Below are positions 1 through 5,118 of a DNA stretch of 10,107 bases, in pieces. The DNA is from Aquificaceae bacterium (GTDB taxonomy: Bacteria > Aquificota > Aquificia > Aquificales > Aquificaceae): positions 2,255 through 12,361 of the forward strand of contig JALWEK010000090.1 of the NCBI GenBank assembly GCA_027014185.1, read 5' to 3'. Position 1 is the first letter of the stretch. Each line of letters begins with the position of its first letter. The notes beneath the pieces are model-generated. The model had not been told where the DNA came from. It did no database searches and was given only the letters and a program-made list of their open reading frames with translations. A program made the position numbers and the translations under genes.

Positions 1-240
1 GACGTTAACGCCTTCCGGGAGTCGTACAGGATAACGAAGGAGATACTCTCCACCGTGGAGAAGGAGATAGAGGAGAAGAGGAAGGAGATAGAGGCTCTCC
101 TCTTGGCTTACAGATACGAGAGAACGGACATAAGGGAGATATTGAGGGCTTACAGGCTCCTGTGGTCTCTAGAGTTCGACAGGGCGAAGCTCCTGAAGGA
201 GCTTAACCAAATAGTAGCGAAAGCGGAGGCGTTGCAATGA
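1..240 (+). CDS. C-terminal end of a TolC-family outer-membrane efflux channel (partial)
   Basis: The frame is open from the first base of the window to a TGA at 238-240, giving 79 residues; the start lies outside the window. A GTG at 55 is an internal Val codon, not a credible start. The residues form long amphipathic helices dense in Glu, Lys and Arg, with a YRYERTDIREILRAYRLL segment and a final run of Leu, Lys and Glu, as at the end of the periplasmic helical hairpin of TolC/CusC proteins. The stop overlaps the start of the CusB-like adaptor gene (ATGA at 237-240), the usual order for channel and adaptor genes of tripartite efflux pumps. The assignment rests on the helical pattern and on this neighbour, because the beta-barrel part is not visible. 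Another coiled-coil protein cannot be excluded. Confidence 0.6.
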   Translation, partial: DVNAFRESYRITKEILSTVEKEIEEKRKEIEALLLAYRYERTDIREILRAYRLLWSLEFDRAKLLKELNQIVAKAEALQ

Positions 241-1598
241 GAAAGCTATTTTTTGGGCTGCTGACATTGTTTTTCCTGGGTATCTTTCTCCAGAGTTGCG
301 GAGGTGGTAGCTACAAGGAGGTAGTAACCATCGAACAGAAGGGCGTCAAGGTGACCATACTCTCCTCCGATGGGAAGATAAAGACCGGCAACAATAAGAT
401 AGAGGTTCGAATTGAGCCCCCCAAGAGGGTAAAGGAGCTCTACTTCTACATGCCTCCGATGCCCGGGATGGACGAGATGAGGGACGCCGCATCCCTTGAG
501 GAGGTGGAACCGGGTGTTTACAGAGGCTCCCTCAAGGTAAGTATGGACGGGCCCTGGCAGATAAGGGTCGTCCTTGAAGACATCATGCTCACCAAGGACG
601 TCTTCGTGCCCCTCTCCAAAACCTCTCTCGCGGGCGGAGGGCCTGCGAGCTCTGCCCACGGCGGGCACATAATGATGAAGCCTGAGAAGCTCCAGCTCCT
701 TGGGGTCGTGACGGAACCGGTTGAGAAGAAGGATCTCGTTAAAACCTTCTCCACAGTAGGTTATATAAGCTACGACCTCTCGAAGATCTACGAGATCACC
801 GTGAGGGCTGACGCCTGGGTTACCGACACCTTCGGTAGGTTCGAGGGCGAGTACGTGAAGAAGGGAACACCCCTTATGAGGGTCCTCAGTCCGGACATAC
901 AGATAGCACTCGACGAGCTACGGCTGGCCGAGAAGAAGGGTGATCCGGAGCTTATAAGGAAGGCAAAGGAGAAGCTCGAATATCTTAAGATCAAGGAGGT
1001 AGTGAGATCGCCCGTAAACGGTGTTATCCTCGAGCAGAAGGTTTACGAGGGTGGTTACGTAAAGGAAGGCCAGACAGCCTACAGGATAGCGGACATATCC
1101 ACAGTTTGGATCGTAGCCGAGATACCCTTCAAGCAGGCTAGGTACGTGAGGAAGGGTACGCTAGCCCTTATAACTCCCGAGGACGATCCCGAGAGCATGA
1201 TAGAGGGCGAGGTGGATTACATCTTCCCCGAAGCCGATCACATGGCCAAAACGGTTAAGGTGCGGATAAAGGCTAAAAACAAAGGGGCAGCATTGAAACC
1301 TAACGCGCTGGTGGACGTGCTTTTCGAGGTTCCGATAGGTGAGGTCCTCGCCGTTCCCGAAACGGCGGTGGTAGATACGGGCAAGAGGACTTTAGTCTTC
1401 GTTGAGATGGAGCCGGGCATGTACATGCCCATGCCCATAAAGCTGGGCAGGAAAGCGGAAGGCTTTTACGAGGTCAGGGAAGGCCTGAAGGAAGGTCAGA
1501 AGGTAGTGGTCAGAGGTACGTTCCTCCTCGACTCGGAGGCTCAGATAAGGGGACTCTACGGTACGGGAGGAGGTGGAGGAGGACACCATCATCACTGA
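237..1598 (+). CDS. cusB: CusB-type RND efflux periplasmic adaptor, lipoprotein with FixH/YtkA-like N-terminal domain
   Basis: Membrane-fusion adaptor of a heavy-metal RND pump, expected to bridge the CusA-type pump and the TolC-type channel and to pass on periplasmic Cu(I)/Ag(I). Start ATG 237 has GGAGG at 225-229. Residues 1-21 are a lipoprotein signal with lipobox LQSC (lipid-carrying Cys21). Residues about 30-130 resemble FixH/YtkA-like beta-sandwich domains (YFYMPPMPGMDEM, then YRGSLKVSMDGPWQIRV). A short HGGH-containing linker follows, then the HlyD/CusB core: a CusB-like entry segment (KLQLLGVVTEPVEKKDL), lipoyl halves (GEYVKKGTPL, VRSPVNGVILEQKV), a helical hairpin of about 30 residues, the beta-barrel (STVWIVAEIP) and a membrane-proximal domain (VLAVPETAVVDTG). 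The protein ends in six Gly and four His. 453 residues is long for the family because of the extra domain. The matching pump gene is about 6 kb away at 7733. The metal is inferred from the neighbours. Confidence 0.9.
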   Translation: MRKLFFGLLTLFFLGIFLQSCGGGSYKEVVTIEQKGVKVTILSSDGKIKTGNNKIEVRIEPPKRVKELYFYMPPMPGMDEMRDAASLEEVEPGVYRGSLKVSMDGPWQIRVVLEDIMLTKDVFVPLSKTSLAGGGPASSAHGGHIMMKPEKLQLLGVVTEPVEKKDLVKTFSTVGYISYDLSKIYEITVRADAWVTDTFGRFEGEYVKKGTPLMRVLSPDIQIALDELRLAEKKGDPELIRKAKEKLEYLKIKEVVRSPVNGVILEQKVYEGGYVKEGQTAYRIADISTVWIVAEIPFKQARYVRKGTLALITPEDDPESMIEGEVDYIFPEADHMAKTVKVRIKAKNKGAALKPNALVDVLFEVPIGEVLAVPETAVVDTGKRTLVFVEMEPGMYMPMPIKLGRKAEGFYEVREGLKEGQKVVVRGTFLLDSEAQIRGLYGTGGGGGGHHHH

Positions 1599-1611
1599 AG
1601 GAGGTTTGGCC

Positions 1612-1986
1612 ATGAGGAAACTTCTGCTCGGACTCTTCATAGGGGCTTTGAGCTTCTCCTTCGCTAAGGAGATAACCGCCTTCTACAACCCCAACTGCGG
1701 GTGTTGCCATAAATACTTCAAGATGCTCAAGGAGAAAGGTTACAAGATAAGCAGGGTGGAGGTAAGTCCAGACGAGCTCTTCAAAAAGAAGGACGAGCTG
1801 GGAGTTCCCGTTGACAAGCGCTCCTGTCACACTATGGTTATAGGAGGGAAGTTCATAGAAGGACACGTCCCCACAGAGGGTATAGAGGCTCTTCTCAAGA
1901 GTAAAAGGGCTAAGGGGGTTTACTCTCCTCACGGAACTTTGAGCGGTTGGGGTGCGGAGGAGAAAGATTACGAGCTGATCGAATAA
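1612..1986 (+). CDS. Secreted DUF411 metal-binding protein
   Basis: A 124-residue member of the DUF411 family, often found in copper-resistance clusters; its biochemical role is not settled, but periplasmic copper binding is the common view. ATG 1612 is chosen because AAGGAGGT (1598-1605) sits just before it and because MRKLLLGLFIGALSFSFA is a clear signal peptide, with probable cleavage after Ala18. An in-frame ATG at 1573 would lie inside cusB and spoil the signal. The family core is intact: YNPNCGCCHK with Cys29, Cys31 and Cys32 in a thioredoxin-like strand-helix setting, then RSCHT (Cys72, His73) and EGHVP (His85). The family's usual Pro/Gly/Met-rich ending is replaced by a tail reading SPHGTLSGWGAEEKDYELIE. 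The gene begins 13 bases after the cusB stop, so the two are almost certainly co-transcribed. Confidence 0.88.
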   Translation: MRKLLLGLFIGALSFSFAKEITAFYNPNCGCCHKYFKMLKEKGYKISRVEVSPDELFKKKDELGVPVDKRSCHTMVIGGKFIEGHVPTEGIEALLKSKRAKGVYSPHGTLSGWGAEEKDYELIE

Positions 1987-2000
1987 AAGGAGGTGTAACC

Positions 2001-2423
2001 ATGAAGAAGCTACTATTGGCAGCAGCGGCGGCAGTTGCGCTCTCAGGAGCAGGTTTCTCCCAGATGATGGGAGACATGATGGGTCAGCAGGGTGGAATGA
2101 TGATGGGCCAGCCCCAGACGTTCATGCCGATGATGGGTTGCATGGGATGTGGAATGATGAGGATGATGGGTATGGGAGGAATGATGCCCATGATGGGAAT
2201 GGGCGGAATGGGAATGATGGGGATGATGCAGGATCCCGAGACCATGAAGATAGTCCAAGAACACATGATGAAGTGCAGGAAGGAGCTCATGCAGAAACTC
2301 GCAAAAAGGCCATCGATGGCGGAAAGGATGCTCCACATGATGACTATGCATCCCGAAGCCTTCAAGGAGGCTATCAAGAAGAACCCCGAACTTAAGAAGA
2401 AGCTCAAGGAGCTTCTAAAATGA
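2001..2423 (+). CDS. Secreted Met-rich, probably Cu(I)-binding protein
   Basis: 140 residues. ATG 2001 is preceded by AAGGAGGTG (1987-1995); the in-frame ATG at 1947 lies within the DUF411 gene and is not used. MKKLLLAAAAAVALSGAGFS is a good signal peptide, so the protein should act in the periplasm. By count 36 of 140 residues are Met, mostly as MM pairs separated by Gly in residues 21-75 (for example MMGDMMGQQGGMMMG), with a CMGC motif in the middle and a third Cys in KCRKE. After about residue 76 it becomes a Lys/Glu-rich helical domain with scattered Met pairs. Thioether clusters like these are typical of Cu(I)/Ag(I)-binding domains, so a copper buffer or a chaperone feeding the efflux adaptor is the natural inference. 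No named family was recognised; the C-terminal half vaguely recalls periplasmic CpxP/CopK-like metal sensors. It overlaps the next gene by ATGA. Confidence 0.85.
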   Translation: MKKLLLAAAAAVALSGAGFSQMMGDMMGQQGGMMMGQPQTFMPMMGCMGCGMMRMMGMGGMMPMMGMGGMGMMGMMQDPETMKIVQEHMMKCRKELMQKLAKRPSMAERMLHMMTMHPEAFKEAIKKNPELKKKLKELLK

Positions 2424-2962
2424 AGCGGTTTATAATAATTTCCTGCGCGCCTCTTCTCTTTTTCCTTTTTTCCTTTTCTCACGAGAGGGGGGTCGTAAAG
2501 GAAGCCCCGCCCGAAAGGGTTGTTTATCCAGAGGTCGTTAAGCTGCACCCGCCTGCCGTGCACTTTGCTATAGCTCTTCCCCTCTTCGCCCTCCTCCTGG
2601 AGGGCCTTTACCATTTGAGAGGTAGAAAACCGGACGAGGTCGAATTCCTGACGCTCCTCCTCTCATCCGGAGCTGTCGTGGGGGCCGCGGTGACAGGCTA
2701 CATAGCTCACGAGAGCATGGAGAACCTTCCCATAGCAGAGCAGGCACTCGAGCTTCTGCACACCCACGAGACCCTGGGGATAGCCCTGGCCCTCCTGTTT
2801 TCCGGAATTCTTATACTCAGGCTACTTTATGCGTTCAAACCACTGCCCATGCTGCATCATCTTTACGTTCTGCTCCTCCTTGTGGGGGTCGGAGCCATAT
2901 TGTTCCAAGGAAACCTTGGAGGAAAGCTAGTTTACGACTTCGGATTGGGGGTGTCGAAATGA
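2420..2962 (+). CDS. DUF2231-family membrane protein
   Basis: A 180-residue inner-membrane protein. It starts in an ATGA overlap with the Met-rich gene, with AAGGAG at 2406-2411. After an N-terminal hydrophobic stretch (signal or anchor, residues 4-19) comes a charged linker, then the DUF2231 hallmark LHPPAVHFAIALPLFALLLE (His43 and His48), followed by three more hydrophobic segments at about 75-99, 117-138 and 145-163. THETLGIALALLFSG carries another conserved-type His, and the end GGKLVYDFGLGV matches the family's GGxLVYxxGxGV pattern. The membrane-embedded His residues suggest heme or metal binding, but the family function is not established. Its position between the Met-rich gene and the NosL-like gene suggests a part in periplasmic copper handling or redox control. 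Its stop overlaps the NosL start (ATGA). Confidence 0.85.
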   Translation: MKRFIIISCAPLLFFLFSFSHERGVVKEAPPERVVYPEVVKLHPPAVHFAIALPLFALLLEGLYHLRGRKPDEVEFLTLLLSSGAVVGAAVTGYIAHESMENLPIAEQALELLHTHETLGIALALLFSGILILRLLYAFKPLPMLHHLYVLLLLVGVGAILFQGNLGGKLVYDFGLGVSK

Positions 2963-3432
2963 GGTACGCTTCTCTTATCTTCGGAATGCTCGCCCTCTTC
3001 GTACTTGCCTTCGCCCAGCCCAAGGATCCTCCGAAGGGCACGAGGTGCGTTGTCTGCGGGATGGACGTTAATATGATGCCTAAGTTTACCTCTCAGTTGA
3101 AGCTAAAGGATGGTAAATACGTTTACACCGAGTCTCCCAAACACGCTATCCAGTACTACCTGAAGAACAAGGACAGGGTGTCCCAGATATGGGTAAAGGA
3201 CTTTTCTAACGGAAGATGGATAGACGCCAAGCGTGCCTACTACGTGGCTGTGGACGAGGGCCCTATGGGGCCGGACATAGTTGCCTTCAGGAGCTTGGTT
3301 AAGGCAAAGAAGTTCGCAAAGGGCAAGAAGGTATTTAAGTTCAAGGACATAGACGCCGAGTTCCTCAAGCATCTCGAAATGGGGCACGGGGGCATGAAGC
3401 ACGGCGGGCATAACATGAAGCACATGCACTGA
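2959..3432 (+). CDS. nosL: NosL-family periplasmic copper-binding protein with Met/His tail
   Basis: 157 residues. NosL proteins bind one Cu(I) and are known as copper donors for nitrous-oxide reductase. Here MRYASLIFGMLALFVLAFA is a type I signal peptide with cleavage expected before Gln20; there is no lipobox Cys, unlike the lipoprotein NosL of proteobacteria. The family motif GTRCVVCGMDV (Cys30, Cys33, Met35) is intact, followed by the usual YTESPKHAIQYYLKN and GRWIDAKRAYYVAVDEGPMGPDIVAF blocks, the second of which spans roughly residues 75-105. The end (about residues 138-157) is a Met/His-rich tail containing MGHGGMKHGG and NMKHMH, which could add copper sites. No nosZ or other nos gene is visible here, so general copper sequestration alongside the pump genes is as likely as service to a denitrification enzyme. 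The gene overlaps DUF2231 by four bases. Confidence 0.85.
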   Translation: MRYASLIFGMLALFVLAFAQPKDPPKGTRCVVCGMDVNMMPKFTSQLKLKDGKYVYTESPKHAIQYYLKNKDRVSQIWVKDFSNGRWIDAKRAYYVAVDEGPMGPDIVAFRSLVKAKKFAKGKKVFKFKDIDAEFLKHLEMGHGGMKHGGHNMKHMH

Positions 3433-3446
3433 GGGAGGTTGAAAGG

Positions 3447-3557
3447 ATGATGGACTGGGGAATGCACGGATGGGGAGCGGGGCTGATATGGGTTCTTGTG
3501 GTCCTCTTTCTCATACTGGGGATCCTGGCCTTTGCGAAATACCTCATGAAAGGGTAA
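3447..3557 (+). CDS. 36-residue single-span membrane miniprotein
   Basis: A short gene in the space after nosL. ATG 3447 (or the adjacent ATG 3450) follows GGGAGGTT at 3433-3440 with normal spacing, and the frame ends in TAA at 3555-3557, just before a terminator. The product begins MMDWGMHGWGAG, then has one strongly hydrophobic span of about 20 residues and ends KYLMKG, so the N-terminus is probably outside and the basic end inside. The Met, Trp, His and Gly-rich head followed by one helix recalls the small SHOCT-type membrane proteins seen in copper operons, but no SHOCT domain is present. A role as a small partner of the DUF2231 protein or as a copper-binding membrane peptide is inference only. 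The good ribosome-binding site and the position before the terminator argue that it is real. Confidence 0.72.
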   Translation: MMDWGMHGWGAGLIWVLVVLFLILGILAFAKYLMKG

Positions 3558-3560
3558 CCG

Positions 3561-3585
3561 AAGGGGGCGGAAGCCCCCTTTATTT
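3561..3585 (+). terminator. Intrinsic terminator of the left operon
   Basis: A perfect 8-bp stem, AAGGGGGC (3561-3568) pairing with GCCCCCTT (3573-3580), closed by a GGAA loop of the stable GNRA type and followed by TATTT. It starts three bases after the miniprotein stop. On the other strand it falls directly after the TAA (3584-3586) of the full-length cytochrome-porin frame, though without a good T-run in that direction, so it may partly serve both convergent genes. Confidence 0.75.
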
Positions 3586-3733
3586 AAAAGGCGAAGTCCA
3601 CCAGTAACGATGTTAGGTACGTATCTTCTATCTCGCCGGAGTAGTCCGTTTTGGTGTACTCGGCCCCGAGCCTTACGTTCGGCCTGAACATGTAGGATAT
3701 GTGTAGGGTGAGGTCTCTCCTCTTTAGATCGTC
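3584..3733 (-). pseudogene. In-frame 3' end of the Cyc2-like gene, beyond the TAG codon
   Basis: Reading on past the TAG at 3734-3736 in the same frame, the - strand stays open for 49 codons to a TAA at 3584-3586. The residues are clearly the missing end of an outer-membrane barrel: DLTLHISYMFRPN, VRLGAEYTKTDY and DTYLTSLLVDFAF each show alternating hydrophobic and polar residues as in membrane strands, and the chain ends in Phe, the usual C-terminal signal for insertion by the BAM complex. The stretch has the same codon style as the gene before it and ends exactly at the terminator hairpin, so it was evolved as part of that gene. It is coding only if the TAG is read through, suppressed, or a sequencing error. 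Confidence 0.85.
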
Positions 3734-4918
3734 CTAGTTTTCCTCAGTTAGAGGGTTGTCATCCTTGAACTTATACTGTCCATAAACTAGAGACACCCCT
3801 ACCCTGTTCTTCCAGTAAAAGGTTCCCGATAGGTTAAAACCGCTGTGCTTTACCTCCTGCGTGGTTCCACCTGATGTACCGAGCTTATCCTTACCGGAGA
3901 GGAAGAGGGCCAAAAGCTCAGCCATAAAGCCGTTTGCAAAGTACTTCTGAACTCCCAGATCGAGACCGATCCTTGTGGCTTTGTTTTTCTCGTACGTTGT
4001 ACTGTCAATCGTAAGCGGTGTTCCGTCGGGGGCTTGGAGCTTATCCTTCCCCGAATATAGGAAAGCACCTACGTTTATATCCGCCACGCCTGTGGGGGGT
4101 GTAAGGGCTACCCTTCCGTATATATCTATTGGATCTGCTCCCTTCTTGTTTATAAGCTCTTCCTCTATGCCCGCGTCTTCGTTCTCCAGCCTCGAGGTTC
4201 CCGTGTATGCACCCAGGTTCACGTAGAGCATGTTTGCATAGTACGCGTACAGGGATACACCTCTGTTATTGAAGTCGAAAATGTCCTGAAGGCCAGAGTT
4301 AGTAAGGGCATCGTGGGGAGTGGCTTTCTGCCTTGTCAGCCTCCTTCCGTGGTAGTCGAGGCTTATGAACGGATCCGTTCCCGTTGGGGAAGTCCAACCT
4401 CCCATAACGCCGAGTAGGAGTCCGTTAAAGTCTTTGACCACAGCTATCCTCGCGTACTCCACATCCCACTCCTCTTCCTCCGCTTCGTATATAGGCTCCA
4501 GGACCGCTCCCACGTTCTCGGTTATCCTCCCTGCGAAGGCTATCATGAACTCGTCGGGGAATATTACCTCCTTGTCCTCTCCCTTCTTCTTGCTGTAAGG
4601 ATAGCTCAGCACGCGAACGGAGATAGGATTGAACTTGGTTATGGTGTAATTATCTCCTGCCGGAAGGTTGGCAAGAGCCTGTCCTTCGGTGTAACCTCTC
4701 ATCTTGAAGAACATCCCGTACTTGTTCAGCCTCGGTGGTATGGTGTGGCAGGTGCTGCACGTAAAACCTGTCTGCCTTGCGAAGCTGGGGAGAGCGTTTG
4801 CTTCGCTGGGGAGTATGACCTCCTTCGGGAGCTCAGGGCACAGGCTGTTAAAGTACTCGTTTACAGCGAAGGGAAGAGCTATTCCCAAGGCCGCTGCCGC
4901 CAGAAGCTTCCCTCTCAT
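3734..4918 (-). CDS. Cyc2-like fused monoheme cytochrome / outer-membrane porin, interrupted by TAG
   Basis: 394 codons from ATG 4918 to a TAG at 3734-3736. ATG 4918 is chosen because AAGGAGGTG (4931-4923) precedes it and a signal sequence follows (MRGKLLAAAALGIALPFAV); ATG 4939 lies upstream of that site. After a probable cleavage near ANA-LPSFARQTG comes the only heme c site, CSTCH at residues 54-58, followed by IPPRLNKYGMFFKMRGY. This is the layout of Cyc2 and related proteins, in which a small cytochrome plugs a barrel and carries electrons across the outer membrane, best known for Fe(II) oxidation. The rest is strand/loop alternation with Tyr, Gly and Phe rich strands (GVSLYAYYANMLYVNLGAYT, FNLSGTFYWKNRVGVSLVYG). 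The TAG falls in a polar loop before the last strands; with the in-frame remainder the protein would be 444 residues. Cyc2 identity is likely but not proven, and a generic cytochrome-porin is possible. Confidence 0.8.
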   Translation of the reverse strand: MRGKLLAAAALGIALPFAVNEYFNSLCPELPKEVILPSEANALPSFARQTGFTCSTCHTIPPRLNKYGMFFKMRGYTEGQALANLPAGDNYTITKFNPISVRVLSYPYSKKKGEDKEVIFPDEFMIAFAGRITENVGAVLEPIYEAEEEEWDVEYARIAVVKDFNGLLLGVMGGWTSPTGTDPFISLDYHGRRLTRQKATPHDALTNSGLQDIFDFNNRGVSLYAYYANMLYVNLGAYTGTSRLENEDAGIEEELINKKGADPIDIYGRVALTPPTGVADINVGAFLYSGKDKLQAPDGTPLTIDSTTYEKNKATRIGLDLGVQKYFANGFMAELLALFLSGKDKLGTSGGTTQEVKHSGFNLSGTFYWKNRVGVSLVYGQYKFKDDNPLTEEN

Positions 4919-4922
4919 AGCA

Positions 4923-4931
4923 CACCTCCTT
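4923..4931 (-). promoter_or_regulatory. Ribosome-binding site that sets the cytochrome-porin start
   Basis: AAGGAGGTG on the - strand, four bases before ATG 4918. It excludes the upstream in-frame ATG at 4939, since translation from there would read through this site. Confidence 0.8.
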
Positions 4932-4937
4932 GCGAAC

Positions 4938-4951
4938 ATGATTTAGATCAT
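4938..4951. promoter_or_regulatory. FNR/CRP-like inverted repeat upstream of the cytochrome-porin gene
   Basis: ATGAT-TTAG-ATCAT is a perfect 5-bp inverted repeat with a 4-bp centre. Its TGAT-N4-ATCA core matches the core of FNR/Dnr-type operators. It lies only about 20 bases before the start codon, probably within the leader, where a regulator would repress rather than activate. A chance match in AT-rich DNA is quite possible. Confidence 0.3.
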
Positions 4952-4995
4952 ATTCATGCTTTTAGCTTAAATCTTGGATGTGTAATGTGCAATAT

Positions 4996-5016
4996 TTAAA
5001 TTTTTCGTGAATTTAA
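4996..5016. repeat. Inverted repeat in the divergent promoter region
   Basis: TTAAATT (4996-5002) and AATTTAA (5010-5016) are perfect arms around a 7-base spacer. The element sits near the middle of the 200-bp gap (4919-5118) between the divergent cytochrome-porin and copB genes. It may be an operator half-site pair or simply low-complexity A/T sequence. Confidence 0.3.
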
Positions 5017-5022
5017 CTTATT

Positions 5023-5034
5023 TTTAACGTTAAA
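5023..5034. promoter_or_regulatory. 12-bp palindrome TTTAACGTTAAA, possible operator
   Basis: A perfect palindrome about 85 bases before copB and just upstream of the best -35 candidate. Its position fits a regulator controlling copB or both divergent genes. It does not match a copper-operator consensus that I can recall with confidence. Confidence 0.35.
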
Positions 5035-5042
5035 TAAACATC

Positions 5043-5072
5043 TTGTATTAACACGGAAAACCACTTTATTAT
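5043..5072 (+). promoter_or_regulatory. Possible sigma-70-type promoter of copB
   Basis: TTGTAT (5043-5048) and TATTAT (5067-5072) are separated by 18 bases and would start transcription roughly 40 bases before ATG 5119. The -10 is good and the -35 poor (3 of 6 positions). Direction and location fit copB, but the region is AT-rich enough for a chance match. Confidence 0.35.
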
Positions 5073-5118
5073 TCTCCTGTGTAAGCCTGTAAAAGGGCCT
5101 TTCCCACGGAGGTGTAAT

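Noticed and set aside
246..668. A 140-codon - strand open frame opposite cusB.
   Set aside because: It lies within a well-supported lipoprotein adaptor gene, has no start signal and shows low-complexity shadow composition.
1573..1611. Upstream ATG for the DUF411 protein inside the end of cusB.
   Set aside because: It would place an acidic MEEDTIITEGG before the signal peptide and ignore the AAGGAGGT next to ATG 1612.
2060..2240. Dense ATGATGG-type reiteration that looks like a DNA tandem repeat, with open frames on both strands (for example His-rich and Ile/Pro-rich readings).
   Set aside because: The units are irregular in length and sequence and are explained by Met/Gly codons of the secreted Met-rich protein. 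The other frames lack ribosome-binding sites and are biased by-products of the ATG/GG composition.
3734..4939. The upstream ATG (4939) as start of the cytochrome-porin, adding seven residues (MFARRCA).
   Set aside because: The AAGGAGGTG site at 4923-4931 lies between the two ATGs and serves ATG 4918; the extra residues would also weaken the signal peptide.
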